Shown here one piece after another: positions 47,785 through 64,000 of a DNA stretch of 64,000 nucleotides. The notes under the pieces are model-generated. The model searched no databases and was not told the DNA's origin. It saw nothing but the letters and a program-made list of their open reading frames with translations. The translations under genes and the position numbers were made by a program. The DNA is from Chrysomallon squamiferum. Taxonomy: Eukaryota; Mollusca; Gastropoda; Neomphalida; Peltospiridae. The DNA lies in NCBI GenBank assembly GCA_012295275.1, contig CM022675.1, forward strand, positions 12,582,753-12,646,752. The letters run 5' to 3'. Every line of letters begins with the position of its first letter. Within the stretch, counting starts at the first letter, position 1.

Positions 47785-48532
47785 CATAAAGTGGAATAAT
47801 CGGTTGAGTGATTTCATCATACAGTTTAATTCTAGGTATCTGACAAGCATTGATACCAAGATTACAGCCTCTTGTTTAAGAGACGGAATTACTATCGTAA
47901 ATGTAAGCAAAACACTGGCAAATATAAAAACAGAAACATAAGTTAATATCTGGTTACCAACTACACAAATACCTAATGCTGTATGTAAAATATACATACA
48001 TGCGTGCATTACGTACAGACCAATTATCATTAAACGTAGGTGACGTCGCTTGATCAAAGCCGAGGGTAGGATTTTCAAATACCTGCCATCAGTATTCACA
48101 AGAGGTTATTTTAAGAATAACCTGATTACGGAACATGTTAAATAAATACAGTTCATAGTACAGATTAAATTTGAAATTCATGATTTCAGTAGAGAAACAG
48201 ACCACGCACACACATAAAACAAAAACTGACAGCAATTACAGTTTAAATAAATAATTCTTGGTTTTCTTTAAGTGATATAGTTAAATCATTATTGCTGTTG
48301 TGCTTTATTGTTTTTATTTATTATTATTATTATTATTTAAGTTGAAACATGAAATTAAATCATAAAAACGGAACAAGTTAAATACACATGAAATAATCAT
48401 TCAATAAATGTCCTGTTAGTCTCTATTTATATCTCCTGTCATCTTTTACTATGATCAAGTACGAATTAGAATGAACAAATGTATGTTGTTGTGAAAAGAA
48501 AACGTCAGCAAATTGTATAGTCAAAAAATAAA

Positions 48533-48571
<39 letters not shown>

Positions 48572-50603
48572 TTAAAAATTAAAAAATTAAAAAATTAAAA
48601 AAATATATAAGCGAGAGGGGAATTTCGTATTATTGTTGTTGATTTTTTTAAATCATAATAAAACCTAAGTCATTCACCTTTCTAAACTCGTGTTTCCTGA
48701 ATATCTGTTTGTGTATATATCTAACTAACGTAATAAAGTTCTGAAACAAAACAAGAATCTTAGGTATATATATATTTTTTTCCTTTTTGTAATTAAAACC
48801 GCTCTTCCCAAGATAAAAATTTTGATAGAGTTGTATTTATAAAGACGTCTGTATGAACTAATGCTAGTTTAAAACTTGCATAGCCCATTTTATTTACCCC
48901 CCACCCTTTTTCTGTACTTTAAACGCACAATTAAAAAAGAAAACATGTTGAAATGTTAAATATTGGCAGTAATGATTAAAAAATAATACTAAACAAATAA
49001 TAATAATAACAATAATAATAATTTTTTTTTTTTTTAAAGTCTTTAAAAAGAGTATTCAACTTGTAAGAGAATAAATAAAAATATAATAAGTTAATAAAAT
49101 ACGAGAGAAGAAAATACACTTATGTTTGTTCAAGATTTGTTACGTCACCTTACTGGCAGAGGCCCGATTAGGAATAATCATAATACCACAACCGGTTGTA
49201 ACGTGCTTATTGTTCACGCAAGATATATGTATTATCAAAACGAACTGATGCACGAGTCACAAAAATAAAAAGTCCTGATGCAGCGAAAAAAGTATTTATT
49301 GTAGTTCAGTTTGAAGATACAAATAATCCTTTTCGCGCCCGTTCAGATTTCAAGTTTCAAAAATCATTGTGTAGGGGTGCGTCGATATTAATAAAAACGA
49401 ATGTAATGACTTAAAGATGCTATCAATTGACAAAATAACATGAATTTATATAAATATCTGATATAATATATTATGCTTTTTGGAAATTTTATTAAATATT
49501 ACTTGTGCTTAAAATTATTATTCAATTTAAAAACCTCACACCCACATACTGTGTGGACTAGCTTAATTTCCGGTCAAAGGTGAACTTTGCTGTTGCGTCT
49601 GCTCCTAAAGCGGTTTTTTAATTTTTAATTTATGTTTTCATTTTAAATCGACAAACTGAAAAGAAGTATACTTAAATATGAAAGTTTCAGGTTTGCTATA
49701 CATTTCTGTAAGAAAGTAAGATAATAATAATAATAATAATAATAATAATAGTATTGAAACAGAAAAAACTGTTCGTATGGGCCTTGGTTTGAGGCTGGGA
49801 AAAATGGTGAATTGTGATCTCAGAGTAAGCAGTAACCTATGTAATGCACAGATTTGACAATGTTAATATATCATATATGGCACCTGTAATATATTTATTT
49901 TATTTATGATAAGGTAAAAATCGCTATTTATTGATTTAGGCACAACGTACTAGCCAAAAACAGTCATAATTAAAGATCAATTTTGTTGTGCATATCTACC
50001 AAAAAGTAAAATTTTGAGCCATTTTTTTTATTTCAAAGCTTTCACTCAAGAAACAACCAAATAAATACAATACCAGTATTTGGAAAAATGCAGATACCAG
50101 TCTCCCAGTCTTATCTGCAGTTGTCGTGGGGTAAAACGGCAGCATTCAAAGCAGGCAGAACAATAACACTTGTTCGCTTGATATGTTTTACCAACTTCTT
50201 GGCTACATTTTCTGAATTAAATTTATTTCAAAGTCAGAAGTCCCACATATCAGAAGTTGAGGTCATAGTAATCCACATTGTTGCTATTTTATATTTCTAC
50301 TGAAAATGAACCTCATAATGAAGTTGCAGCAGAATCTGAGGAGAAAGGTTGAAACTGCTGTTTTATTTACCAGAAATGGCAGTGTTTTATTAATGTTAAC
50401 AAAATACTGAGTTAAACATTAATTAAAAGTAAAAAAATAATAATATAAAAATTAAAATTAAAAAGGAAAGAAATCTTATTTTACTATATTCAGTATTTTA
50501 ACACATAAAGAATATATTTCTTAGCATTTAGATATTCAGATATTTAGGTTTTATTTCCAGTTTCTGATGTGATTGTAAATGTTAAACAAATAGAGGAGCC
50601 AAA
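47490..50603. other. Intergenic region between sulfotransferase and coiled-coil gene
   Basis: It contains sulfotransferase 3' UTR sequence, (TTA)n at 47753-47783, (AAT)n at 48533-48567 and (AAT)n at 49723-49750. Open stretches here are AT-rich and unsupported. An in-frame TAA upstream of 50604 supports that ATG as the next gene's start. Confidence 0.65.

Positions 50604-64000
<13,397 letters not shown>

Noticed and set aside
47524-48099. Minus-strand 191-codon frame with membrane-like segments
   Set aside because: It overlaps the sulfotransferase 3' UTR and a TTA microsatellite, with skewed AT-driven composition and no recognisable domain.

Overview
The window is AT-rich, microsatellite-laden nuclear DNA from an animal. 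Genes are split by GT-AG introns, introns and intergenic spacers are kilobases long, and nothing looks operonic or prokaryotic. The mix (PCBP-type RNA-binding protein, GPI-linked Ly6 protein, GRHPR-like dehydrogenase, Golgi carbohydrate sulfotransferase, FLYWCH-type MULE and Tigger-type DNA transposons) fits an invertebrate. A mollusc or other lophotrochozoan is my guess, from the general look rather than from a diagnostic gene.

Layout. (1) 1-8183, + strand: the last two coding exons of a poly(rC)-binding protein (end of the third KH domain, then the conserved long C-terminal tail), separated by a 6.6 kb intron full of minisatellites. (2) 8184-17492: convergent intergenic space with CCAAT-bearing repeats and a cluster of CACATG/CACGTG E-boxes. 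(3) 17493-32340, - strand: a three-exon Ly6/uPAR three-finger protein with a very long Thr/Ser/Gln/Lys-rich stalk and a GPI-type C-terminus; its first intron is 12 kb. (4) 37888-40710, - strand: a complete three-exon GRHPR-like D-2-hydroxyacid dehydrogenase of 328 aa, with a recent extra copy of promoter plus exon 1 at 41254-41467. (5) 41727-42195: a dead Tigger/pogo transposase fragment. (6) 44021-47489, + strand: a complete four-exon type II membrane carbohydrate sulfotransferase, whose 5' region is partly duplicated upstream. (7) 50604 to the window end, + strand: at least 15 exons of a coiled-coil protein I do not recognise. Its first exon carries a long array of 16-residue repeats and one damaged unit that shifts the frame. 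An internally deleted MULE transposase (58533-59298, - strand) lies in one of its introns.

The genes have no evident shared pathway. GRHPR-like and sulfotransferase genes are divergent (3.3 kb apart); PCBP and Ly6 genes are convergent. Exon limits were read by eye from splice sites, codon phase and protein similarity, and every assembled CDS stays in phase except at the damaged repeat in gene 7. The unusual material is mostly repeat-driven: exon and promoter duplications, a homogenising protein repeat, motif-bearing minisatellites and decayed transposons.
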